A DNA stretch of 64,000 bases from Vigna angularis (taxonomy: Eukaryota > Streptophyta > Magnoliopsida > Fabales > Fabaceae): the NCBI RefSeq assembly GCF_016808095.1, contig NC_068974.1, positions 38,540,590 through 38,604,589 on the forward strand, in the 5' to 3' direction. Made by a program: the position numbers and the translations under genes. Position 1 is the stretch's first letter. Each line of letters starts with the position of its first letter. Shown piece by piece: positions 12,089 through 24,721 of the stretch. The notes under the pieces were generated by a model that was given only the letters and a program-made list of their open reading frames with translations, ran no database searches and was not told where the DNA came from.

Positions 12089-13076
12089 AATGGAAAGCAT
12101 TGGTGAGTTGAAATGTTAAGCTAGTCACTGGATTCAGATACAGCTTGGGAAAAGTCCACAGCCGCAGGACCACCACTTTTTGTGAATTTCGTTAGTTTGG
12201 AATTTTATTATACTTGGATTTTAACATCTCCAGATGCATTTTCTAACGTTTCTGATGGCAACTTGGCATCAGGGCTAGGCAACAATAATTTTGGTTCTTC
12301 CCTTCTTTTTTCAATTGTTCATATTGATGTAAAATTAGTACATATAAGAAAAGCATTCATACTAGTTAATGTAAGAAAAACATTTATATTAAATTTATAA
12401 CAAACTTGTTACAAATTACGGGGTATATTGATCTTAATGGTTGTTAATGTTTTGTAAGCCCGTTCCTTTGGAGAGTTTGAATAATTTGTCAGTAAGTGAA
12501 TATAGGCATTGACATTGAACTGATTGATAGAGAATACGCTTTTCAAAGCTACTTTTATCGAAAATTTTCCTAAAAGAAAGTTTTCAGCAGCAAAAAAATA
12601 AGAGCAGACTACTCTCGATAGATTCCAATCCAAATTCTAAAAATTGTCCACGTTAAGTTGCGTGATATAAAATAAGAATTTAGGTATTCACAGCTTCGAG
12701 TTCATAGATATTAAAACACAGAAGACAGAAACAACTCATTCTACAAAAACTGAATTATGGCAACAAAAAATTAAACTTATGATCCATTTCAATAACAGCT
12801 ACAATTTACATTCTGTCTAATTTATCTTTGCCTGCTTTCTTTACAATACTTATAAGCCGACCTAGCATTACCATCTACACAAATAACCTCGTTGATACAT
12901 CAAAAGTTACATAAACCTCTATCACGCGCTGTAAGGAGCCGGACCAGTCATATTACCTCTTTACAATCACAGATCAAGACCAGACAAGTCATTCTTTGCT
13001 TCAAACACTACAAAAGTTTCTCTTTTTTTTTTTTCTGGTGGAGGAAAAAAGAAAGAAAACCTATAATAAATCCATT
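12089..13076. other. Convergent 3' region between DUF3067 and PUB62-like genes
   Basis: The space between the two stop codons should hold both 3'-UTRs. It is AT-rich, with no further exon seen on either strand. A T-run at 13023-13034 lies near the end of the minus-strand gene. Confidence 0.5.
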
Positions 13077-16000
13077 TTAAGAGCTACTATTTTGAATTGG
13101 TTGTGGGGGACACTGGTCCGCTGTTAAGAGCTTCCTAAGAGAACGGTACTGCAGGCGGACATTCTCTCCAGTTTCAATAATCTTGAGCAAATACCTGGCA
13201 TCAAAGTTCAACATTAAATGAGAATTTTACTTTTCCACTCTTTTCCTGCTCAAATTAATATTGCAAAAAATGTACAGGAAGTATGATAAGATACATGATA
13301 GAAATTAAGTATGAAAAGTGTAAAAACCATTATAAATGGCAAAATCCCCCACGCAAAACCCAAATAATATTCTACACGTTCAGAAATAGAACATTATAAT
13401 TGTCTCAAATGTATACATGTAACGCTACAATGCTATTAAAACTAGATGGGATAGCAAGGCCGCTCACATTCGGTCATTTAAAACGGCATATCGGCACAGA
13501 GTAAAAACTTTCAGAAAAGTTGGAAAATAAAGAGTTGATTCACTTGATTGAGACTGTTTGCTTTCAAACGGGTATACAAAAACTTTATAAGTCAATCTAA
13601 GATATCAAGTATATTATCCATAAACCGAGGAACCTGCGACGGTGATTTTGGTTGGTGACGAAGACAGCATGAGATACAATGAAACCAAGCAAAAACCTCT
13701 ATACCCTTGGACACCTAAATGGGAAAATTCGCCGAGGCATAAAAAGAAGCCTAATAATTATGTAGTTTGCAAGTAAAGCTTTTATTTAAACATTTCAACA
13801 TTAAGGGTAGCTTATATCACAAATTATATCGAACCTACAGACACTTTAACAAGTTCATTCTTGATAACTCACCAGCCATTGAGACACTGAGATGTAATCA
13901 GAGCTTCTTTCCCAACAAATTTTTCTGGTGTTCTTCTGTTACCCTGTAGAAATTGATTGTTCATTATTCTACTGACCCTTGAATATATTAATTGCCAAAA
14001 AATTGAAATTATAACACTGAAAACTTTTACCTTAATAATAACTTTCTCGTTTACCGAAAATGGATATTGCACCCCCCGCTGAAGTCCATCAGGAGCACTA
14101 TAATCTCCATTTTCCTGAAACATTTGAGAGTCAATAAAAAAAATTTCTCCTGAAAATATCAGAAACCATATTTAATTATTGCTTCTACACAACACTACTT
14201 GTTTGATGGGTTTGAGTCAGTCAATTTATAAGTTATATTATAAAACTAGAAGTATTACATTAGCAATAACTTAATGGCAAGAAGATAGAAATTTGGTAAG
14301 CATTAAACTAAATATCAAATAAAGGTTTTAGTTAAGACCACCTACACTCATGCCATAGTGAACCCCAGAATAGGAGCAAGTTGAAGAAAATTATAGGGTC
14401 GTCACTTAAGGTACAGACCAAGATAAAGATTAAAAGGCTGAAATTGTAAATGTGCTTATAAGCTATACCCTTATAAAGTTTGTTCAATACCTGCCTGAAT
14501 TCTCAGATTACCCTAATAACCAACATCAGATGAACGAATTGCGAAATAAAGGGGCCAAAAAAAAAAAAAAAACACTTGCACATCCGATATACAATCTCTC
14601 ACAATTCCAAGCTTCTGGGTCATAATTGTCCTAAATTTTCAGAGAAAAAAGTGCTTCTGGGTCATAATTGTCCTATACTGATGCCGATAAAAATATAACC
14701 CCAACTGTAATCTGATAGGGGATTAAAAGTATATGTAAGAAGGAATAAAAAAGGCGGGAAGTAAAGAAGTCAGTTAGCAGTTTGTTAGAAGTATATGAGA
14801 GTATAAATAAAGAGTTTGTTGAGAAGGGCGGGGGAAGAGGGTTTTGTATTGTTTAGTGTGAGAGGGGGGAAGATGAGGCTTCCTTGATAGCTGTGGGAAC
14901 AATTGTATTTTCTTTCATTCACTAAATACAATCAGAGGTTATTCACTGTGTTGAGTTTGTCTGGTGTGTGTTTCTACTCTTTTTCTTGACTTCTTGATTA
15001 AAGAAGTCTATCAACTTGGTCCGACCTGCTGGATCCAAATCAACGGAGAGGCAAGATGGAGAATAGGATGAGTGCACTGGAGGGAAGATTCGATTCCATG
15101 GAAGCAATGTTGATGGAGATGCGAGCAGAGATGAGAGGAAGGGCTCGAAATGGGAGTCGCGACCGTGGAAGACGAATTGTTAATCGCGATCGGGAGAAAA
15201 GAGGGAACCAGCGGAGGAGTTCGGAGGGTAGCCATTCGGTGAATGGAAGTAGGGAGACATCGGAGGAAGAACGCGATGACGTTCAGAAGAGTTGGATGAA
15301 GAGAGTGGAATTACCCACTTTCGAAGGGACCGATCCGACGGGATGGATCGCAAGAGCAGAGAAATTTTTCGAAATACAGAGTGTGACTGAAAAGGAGCAA
15401 ATGAAGCTGGTGTACATCTGTATGGAAGGGGAAGCGAACCATTGGTTTCGCTTTTGGCGGAAGAAGGTTAAGAAACCTACCTGGGCGACATTGACGGAGG
15501 CGATGGTTAGGAGATTCGGAGGTAGACACCGGGGAACGATTTTCGAAAAATTAGCAGCCGTGCGACAGCGGGAATCAGTGGATGAATATGTGAGGGAATT
15601 TGAAATCCTGGTATCTCAGGATATGGGAGTAACGGAGGAACAACTGCTTGGGTATTTTTTTGCGGGACTCCAAGAAGAATTGCGGGATCTCGTTCAGCCT
15701 TACAATCCTCGCGACCTGTTAACTGTGATGGAAAGGGCGAGGGATGTGGAGCAATCGGGGTTGGTGGCGAGGGTGACCAGAGGAGGTGGGGTGAGTAAAG
15801 GAGGACCAATTTGGGGGAAGTATACCAGCAGTGCGGGCACAGTAGCTAGCACAGAGATCTATCGAGGGTCATCAGAGGGGCGCGCGAACAGTAGCGAAGG
15901 TCCGAGTCAGAAGAAAGAAGCGACGACCCTAACCGCTGGTTCTAAAGTGGAAAGCACGTCAGGCGGCGGCGGACCAAATCGCGGATTGCGAATGCTGCCG

Positions 16001-19000
16001 TATCCAGAATACCTTAAGAGGAGAGAGGAGGGTCGTTGTTTTCATTGTGGAGGACCTTACAGCCCTGGGCATCGTTGCGCGGAGAGGAGTCTCAAGGTGA
16101 TGATCTTGGGGGCTGACGACGACGAGGCGGAAGTGGCGGAGGCAGAAGAGGAGGCGGAACAGCGATGCATGGAGTTGTCAGTGTATTCTGCTGGGGGAAT
16201 CTCGCAATCGAATACGATGAAGTTGTCGAGATGGATTCGAGATCGGAGAGTAGTCGTCCTCATTGACAGCGGAGCAAGTCATAATTTCATCTCGACACTG
16301 TTGGCGGAGGAGATGGGTTTAGAGAAGGAGGAGACGACGCCCTATAGCGTTTGCCTGGGGGACGGCCAGAGAAAGGAAACGCAAGGCCGTTGCGTGGCAA
16401 TTTCTTTGATACTGGACGAAGTAGAGATTAAAGAGAATTTTTATCTCTTCGAACTGGGGGGCGTCGACGTCGTGCTCGGAGTGGAGTGGCTGGCTACGTT
16501 GGGGGAAATTAGAATGGATTGGAAGCAGATGACAATGAAGTATGGCATGGCAACAAGAGAGATAGTGATAAGGGGTGATAACCGATCTTTGAAGAAGGTC
16601 GTCAATCCCGAGGCGTTGCAGAAGGAGACAGAGATTGAAACTCTAGCGGTGGTGTGGGGTATGTATCAGTCTGAAACAACAGGGGAAAAGAAGGGAGCAG
16701 AGGATTTAACCCCCATGCAGGAAGCAAATCTGGAAAAGATTTTGGGGGAGTTTGAGGGAGTTTTTGAGATGCCGCAGGGGCTTCCTCCGGTCAGAGAAGT
16801 GGACCACCAAATAACTCTTAAGGAAGGTACTGGTGCAGTGAACGTGCGACCATACAGGTATCCTCACTTAATGAAAGCTGAAATAGAACAACAGGTTCAG
16901 GAGATGTTGGGCCTGGGTATTATTCGGCCCAGTAACAGCCCATTTTCCAGTCCAGTAATTTTGGATAAAAAAAAAGATGGGAGTTGGCGTTTTTGTATAG
17001 ATTACAGAGCTTTAAACAGAGTAACTATTCCCAATAAATATCCAATTCCTGTGATTGAAGAACTTCTAGATGAATTATACGGGGCTGCTTATTTTTCTAA
17101 AGTGGATCTCAAATCTGGATATCACCAGATAAGGATGAAGGAGGCAGATATATCCAAAACAGCCTTTAGGACTCATTTAGGACATTATGAGTTTTTAGTA
17201 ATGCCCTTTGGCCTCACAAATGCTCCGGCCACCTTTCAAGACATGATGAATTCATTGTTGAGACCGTTCTTAAGGAAGAGTGTGCTGGTATTTTTTTGAT
17301 GACATTTTGGTGTACAGTAAGTCATGGGGGATCATGAGGAACATCTTCGACAGGTGCTGAAAGTGTTAGAACAACACCAGCTGTTTGCCAACAAAAAAAA
17401 ATGTGAGTTGGCAAGCGACATATTCGATATCTGGGGCACATGATATCTGAACAGGGGGTGGAAATGGATGGAGAAAAAATTTCTGCAGTGACTGAATGGC
17501 CAGCACCCCGTTGTATTAAAGAGTTAAGGGGGTTCTTGGGACTCACTGGATACTACAGAAGATTTGTCAGGAATTATGGGAAGATTGCCCGACCCCTTAC
17601 GGATCTTTTGAAGAAGGGGAAGTTTGAGTGGACAAATGCCGGAGAGGAAGCCATGCAAGCTCTAAAAAAGGCAGTGACCACTGCTCCGGTTCTGGCTCTG
17701 CCAGACTTCTCACAGCCTTTCCAAGTTGAATGTGATGCTTCGGGGAAGGGAATAGGAGTTGTGTTATCACAAAATAGGAGGCCTATTGCTTACTACAGCA
17801 AGGCATTATCGGAGAGTTCGTTGGGGAAGTCAGTGTATGAGAAGGAATTGATGGCGCTGGTATTAGCTATTCAACAGTGGCGTCCCTATTTGCTGGGAAA
17901 AAAATTTAGTGTCTATACAGATCAAAAGAGTTTGAAGTATTTACTTGAGCAACGCATAACGACTCAGAACCAGCAAAATTGGTTGGCGAAACTCATGGGC
18001 TATGAGTTTGATATACATTACAGGATGGGGGCATCCAACAAAGTTGCGTACGGGTTATCCAGAAAGGGAGAAGAAGGGGACGAAGGAGAAAGGACGCTGT
18101 TAATGATAACCAGGCCCTATTGGCCTGACTACCAAGAAATAATAGACGAAGTGGAAAAAGATGCGGGGTTAAAGAAAATAATGGGAGAAGTGAAGGAAGA
18201 CCCAGATTCACACCCTGCTTATACGTTGGAGAATGGGAGACTCCATTATAAGGGAAGGTTGGTGCTTTCAGCAAAGTCAGAATGGATTCCGAAAATCCTT
18301 GCAGAGTTTCATGATACTACGCTTGGGGGACACTCGGGTGTCTATAGAACCTATAGAAGAATTGGCCAAGCTTTTCACTGGATGGGCATGAAAAAAAGGG
18401 TGACCGACTACGTAGCCTCTTGTCTTATCTGCCAGCAACATAAATATATGACGTCATCTCCGCAGGGATTGTTGCAGCCATTGCCTATTCCCAAGGCCAT
18501 TTGGGAAGAGATAAGCATGGACTTTGTGGTCAAATTACCAAAATCTCAAGGCTTTGAATCAATAATGGTGGTAGTGGACAGGCTGAGTAAGTATGGGCAT
18601 TTCATACCCATCAAACATCCACATACAACCAAGATAATTGCAGAGATTTTTGTAAAGGAGATAGTACGTTTGCATGGAATTCCTATATCGATTGTTAGTG
18701 ATCGGGATCCCACGTTTGTTAGTACATTCTGGACGGAATTGTTCAAAATACAGGGTACCCAATTAAAAATGAGCACCGCCTACCACCCAGAAATGGATGG
18801 GCAGACAGAGGTTTTAAATAGAGTGTTAGAGACCTACTTGAGGTGTTTCTGTTCGGAACAGCCCAAGGCTTGGAGCAATGTGTTGCCATGGGCTGAATAC
18901 TGGTATAACACCAGTTATCAAGGGGCTTCGAAATGTACCCCGTTTGAAGTAGTTTATGGAAGAAAGCCCCCGGTAGTAACCAAGTTCATCCCGGGAGAAA

Positions 19001-22000
19001 CAGTGGTGGAAGCTGTGGTGCAAGATTTACAGACGCGGGATGAGGCTATTTCACAGTTACAATATCATTTGACCCGAGCCCAGGAGCGGATGGTCCAGTA
19101 TGCAAATAAGAAGAGAAGAGAGTCTAGCATAAAAGAAGGGGATTGGGTTTTTTTGAAAATAAGACCTCATAGGCAAGTATCTATGCCGGTCAAGTTGCAT
19201 CCCAAATTATCTGCCAGATATTATGGCCCTTTTCTGGTGGAAAAGCAAGTGGGTCCAGTGGCTTTCAAACTGCAGTTGCCTGCCACTGCGAAGATACACC
19301 CGGTGTTTCATGTATCACAATTAAAGTTGGCTGTGGGGGAGCATAAGGTGGAAGGGGAGCTACCAGTAGGATTGCAGGCGGACGGCCCATTATATAGACC
19401 CTTAAAAGTACTACAAAGAAGAGGAAGAAATGAACAAGGGGAGGAGACCACTCAAATATTGGTTCAGTGGCAAGATGGAGGGGTAGAGGGAGCGACTTGG
19501 GAGGATGAAACATTTATCAATCAGCAATTTCCTGATTTCAACCTTGAGGACAAGGTTGTTGAAGAGGAGGGGAGTATTGATAGGGGATTAAAAGTATATG
19601 TAAGAAGGAATAAAAAAGGCGGGAAGTAAAGAAGTCAGTTAGCAGTTTGTCAGAAGTATATGAGAATATAAATAAAGAGTTTGTTGAGAAGGGCGGGGGA
19701 AGAGGGTTTTGTATTGTTTAGTGTGAGAGGGGGGAAGATGAGGCTTCCTTGATAGCTGTGGGAACAATTGTATTTTCTTTCATTCACTAAATACAATCAG
19801 AGGTTATTCACTGTGTTGAGTTTGTCTGGTGTGTGTTTCTCCTCTTTTTCTTAACTTCTTGATTAAAGAAGTCTATCATAATCTGATAGAACTTAATATT
19901 CAATGTATCACTAAGAAAAATGCAGTTCAGCTCCATATACTAGAGATATTCTCTAGAACAAAATCAGAAAAGACAAACAAAGAAGAACACAGAAAACAGG
20001 ATATCAAACCAGATACACAACCACTCCTCCATGCCGAAAGCCTCTGCTTCCCACTAAAATCCTTATATGATTATTTCCTCAAGTTCCAGTCACACCCCTG
20101 CATTTTTCCTCTTATAATCCCCCTCACAATTCTCCAATATCCTTTTCCAGTTGTCCAAACTGGTAATTTAGTTATTGTTAGAATATTTACCCTATTTATC
20201 ATCATTATATTGTGTCTAGTATATATAGTAGTACCTAGGTCTGCAGCTAGGATTATCCTATTTATCATGTATTTTTGTATCATAACTTTCTTATATATAG
20301 AATGAGAGTGAGGGATTTTTCAAGCCCTCAATAATTATTTTACAGTTTCAATCTCAAGTGTTATTTCACTCCTCCAACCAATTTCTCTGCAAGCTCCTAT
20401 ATTCATAACCACAGGTTGGCTATATGACTGCAAGCTCCTATATTCATAATCCAGTGGCCCAAATTTGGTTTTATCTTACATTTTATTATCTTTTAAATAT
20501 AAGAAAAACAAACAGTGAGACACTTTTTCCATTCTCTCCGACTGCAGGGAATTCAAAAAGAAATTGCCACTAATAAAGAACATAAGATATGAAAACAAGA
20601 AATATCTGCACAAAGATGGCATTATCTAGTCCCTACTGTTAAATTTCAAATCAAACCTTCGATAACCTTAGTGAATAAAAGCACTGTAAAATTTGAATCT
20701 CAAATCTGGAATATTTGAATAAAACAAGACATTTCTAGATATCATTTTAAGAAATGGAACTAACAAAAGCTGAATAACATTTTTACAAAGTACATTTCTG
20801 GAACAATCGCATTCCAGTCAACCTCATGCTTTCTCTTAGACATTGTTGAAGTAGTATATAAAACATAGCGCCACCAACAAAAGAAGCTAAAAAACACTTC
20901 ATCATTCTAGGCAAATCATACCATACACAGTCAACTTAAGATGTCTCCTAATCACTGTTAAGTAAAAATGGTCGCTGTATATTTGTAAGCTGTCTCACAT
21001 TTAATGTATAGCTTCTAGGACATAAGAATGTTTTCTTATGACACTACTTTTTATTCTAAGATATAAGAATGTTTTATTCTGCCACTATTTTTTCTTTGAA
21101 CATTTGCTAATATTTTGGTTGAAAAGGAAAAAGAATCACATGATCTTAAGTTGTATACCCTGTTCACTCTTCTCATTGAATCCATTTGGTCACCCATTTC
21201 TTTCCGCCGCTTTCGAAGAGCAGCATTACGAAATAACCTCCGTTCATCCTCATGCTTGACAGCAGCAGCTGCAGCTCTAAGAGCTGAAAAGGAATTCAAA
21301 TTACTTTGTCACAAAAACTAAACAAATATATAGCAGTGAGCAAAAAGCACAAAAAAGATATAGCAAAACCAGAAATAAGGCTATATATAACATGTGTATT
21401 AGTGTATATAGTGCAGATGGATAAGATATAAACTACAAAAGAAAATGGAAAATACCAAGATTAGGGATCAAAGAACCAGTTTCAATTTCTGTATTGCAGA
21501 GAGTACATCTGGACTGTGACAGAAACAATAATTGTAAGTATGATTCTTGTCTCTCCCCATCTAAAAGTTTAATTACATAATGAGAATGAAAAGTAATAAA
21601 AACGAGACGATGCTAGTACAAGCAAAATCAGAATCCAAAATGTATGGAGGTACAAATACCGAGAAAACAAGTTTAAATACACAGCATAATCTGGTAGAAT
21701 TTGATACTGGATTTGATTGCAAAATCGACAGCGTTAATTAGCTTAAAGTAGTTAACATTTTGTTATAAAAATTAAATGTTAACATTTAGAAGACCAATGC
21801 AATATTTAAGCTTATTAACTTGGGATGTTCCCGTAACTTTGATATTTGCTGGATGTATCTGTATGCAATTGTGACTACCAATAGATTTGTCAAAGATTCT
21901 ACAATCTTATATCAGCTCCATAATTTCCACAACTCACAAGGTTTCAGATACTTCAAATCTAAGTATTAACTAGTGATTCTCTTCAGTACACTGAATTCAT

Positions 22001-24690
22001 GACTATTATTCACAATATTGTAAGCAGCTGACCCATCAATTCCAATTTTACACCAACCTTTTATTCCTAACATCTACAAATTATTATATAGAGAGCATCA
22101 TAGACTTAATCTTTGCACTCAAGCAAGTATCAAGAAAAACATGTGCAATTGTGTCATTATGCCAGTATCACGTCATGTTCATCCTGCTATTGACTGCTTG
22201 CAAGTAAGTCCTACTATGTCCACAGATGGTTCAAATGCATAAATGCCGCTTTCATGGGCAATGGACCATATTTCTTAATACAGATATAACCTATATATGT
22301 TTTAGAAGACAGAGATAGGAAAGAGTCCTGCTTACTGTTTCAATAACTCTCCTCAGCATGAGACCACCAAAAGAATGTCCACATGAGACAAACATGGCAT
22401 CTTCAAGGAATGTGCCACTGGAAAACAAAATTGGAAGAGGAAAGGAAAATAGATATCAGAGTTAGATTAGATCTTAGTACATCCTTAAACATAATCATAA
22501 TAAATGAAAAGGACGCAAAATGAGGCAATAGCCCAAAATGCAAGTTAAGAGAAGAAAAGCTTAACATATGACCAGAAAATGCTAACAAAAAAACACAAAT
22601 GTTGCATTAGATATTAAAAGATCCACAATTAAAATTGCTGTAACAAACAAGTCAATTGACTTAAAAACCAACCCAAAATTTCAAATTCCAACTCTGCAGT
22701 TTTCCTTAATCCAGTGTTATCTATAGCTTCATTGTGCAACATAGGAAAGTCAAATATCAAAGACCAATTTCTCTTCTCCATATTACATCGTGAAATTTTG
22801 ATTGATGCCATTGATAATATCATGTATATTACATCGTTAAATTTATTGCATGTCTTTTTAAAAAATTGCACACAAATCATAATAAACGGAGGAAATGTGC
22901 ACTACATCAAATTTCAGAATATAAGATTTCAAAAAAAAAAGTAGTCAATGCCAAAGCTTTGGGCATACAATGCTCAAACAGCATGGTGTCACTTTCATGT
23001 ATTTCTGCAATTACACTACACACGACCATTACAAAACTTAGCATAATGCTTTTATGTATTTGTCAAAGAGTGGAATTATTAACTTTTAAGTTTTAATAAA
23101 CTTTCATGTTATAGCAACTTTTATTTTATTTTTTCAAGAAATTTAGAAAGATCTGTGAGACTATATGTTTGCAAGCAATAAAAGTGGGAGGAACGAAAAA
23201 GAGAAAGAAAACATGGATAACGATGTTTTTCCTTTGTTTGGTTTGAGAGAAAGTGAAAGGAAAAAGAGAAAAATAGCTGACTTCAACAGACAAAAACATT
23301 CTAACTCTTCTTTCCTTTGACTTTCCCTCCAATCTGAATCTCAAACTTTTCTCTCTCATCTCATGCAACAACAGCGTTAATAATAAATCATATAACAACA
23401 TAGCATTAATATCATGCCTCTCAAACAAACTGCTAAATCAGTTGGGGAGTTGATATTAATGTGGTAAACTACACTTACGATAAAGGATCTGATAGAACAC
23501 TTCTTAATGATGGCTCCTTGTTCATACTGTGTTGAGCAGCAACCTGAAAATAGAAGGATTATAAGTGTCCACATACATAAAAAAAAAAGAAAAAAAAACA
23601 GGGAAATAGTGCTAGAAGTTTTACGAGAAGAATCATTACTTATGCAAGAGCTCTTATAAATGACAGGGAGACAAGAACAAGACCATTACAATTTTCTGAT
23701 TAGCTGGCCTCAATGGTTAACCAGATCTTCCAATGCCAACAAGCTTACAGACAAAAATACTAGACATGTAAACTTCATTTACAAATAAGTGAAACTCGAG
23801 AACTACACTCAAATTACTTTAAAAGATCAATGCAGTCAGCAACTAGGCATAGGACACAGGACAGCTTACACAAAGGACTAGTGTGTGTGTGTGTGGGTAT
23901 AGCATCCCATTGCAAGAGCTTAATTTTCAGTTTTGGTCTCACAGAAGAACACTGGCAAACAAACACGGAAGAAGCAACAGCGTAATCCAATGATCTTAAC
24001 ATTCCACATTTTGTGTAGAAAATTGAAATTGAATTGCAAAAAAATTTATTAGGCACATTATAGTAAAATCCAAGCGAAAACAATATTACAAAAGAAAATG
24101 AAGTGTAGACATTGTTTTAGATTAATTTGCTGTAAACTGTATTCTGCTTTCTGTTAAGATATTTCATATTAGAAAGAATCTCGGTGGGTCTAGATAGAGA
24201 GGAACTCCAATGGTTTTTGCAGCTTACAGTTGGCAAGAATATGAATGACAAGATTTTGATTAGTTTATAGTTTTACAAATATCTGAAGTATTTGTTTGGG
24301 TAAAAAAGAATTCGGTATCTTGAAAGGTACCACTTTACACTTCCATATATTATGGTTAGAATCTTCTTTTGTTTATCAGATCATGACCCGTGTGGGAGGA
24401 CTTCCATTATTCATATTAAATAAAATAGTAGGAGAGATAACTTACATCAGCATTATCACATCTGCTGCCTATCAATTCTTCAGCAGCAAGGTCATCCATA
24501 AATTGGCTTACAGAAATTCGAACATAACTTTGGGGAATAATATGGCCAGCTGCTGCTATTGGGGAACAATCTAATATAGCATTGCCCAGTGGCATGAGTC
24601 TATATGCAAGAGAAGTCCTACACAAAGCGTAAGAAAGTACCTGAATAAGTTCCTTGGAAATCTTATCAACCACAAATACAAAACGTTTTA

Positions 24691-24721
<31 letters not shown>

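Larger units (their letters stand above)
14713..19878 (+). mobile_element. Complete Ty3/gypsy chromovirus, Reina-like
   Basis: Two 301 bp LTRs (14713-15013 and 19578-19878) begin TGATAGGGG and end GTCTATCA. They enclose gag, protease, reverse transcriptase, RNase H, integrase and a C-terminal chromodomain in that order. The target-site duplication TAATC lies at 14708-14712 and 19879-19883. The LTRs differ at four positions, so the insertion is recent; at 1.3e-8 substitutions per site per year this would be about half a million years. The size near 5.2 kb, short LTRs, single gag-pol reading frame and chromodomain fit the Reina clade; that clade call is inference. It sits in PUB62-like intron 9, antisense to the host gene. 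Three single-base length changes break pol, so as read the copy is not autonomous. Confidence 0.93.
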
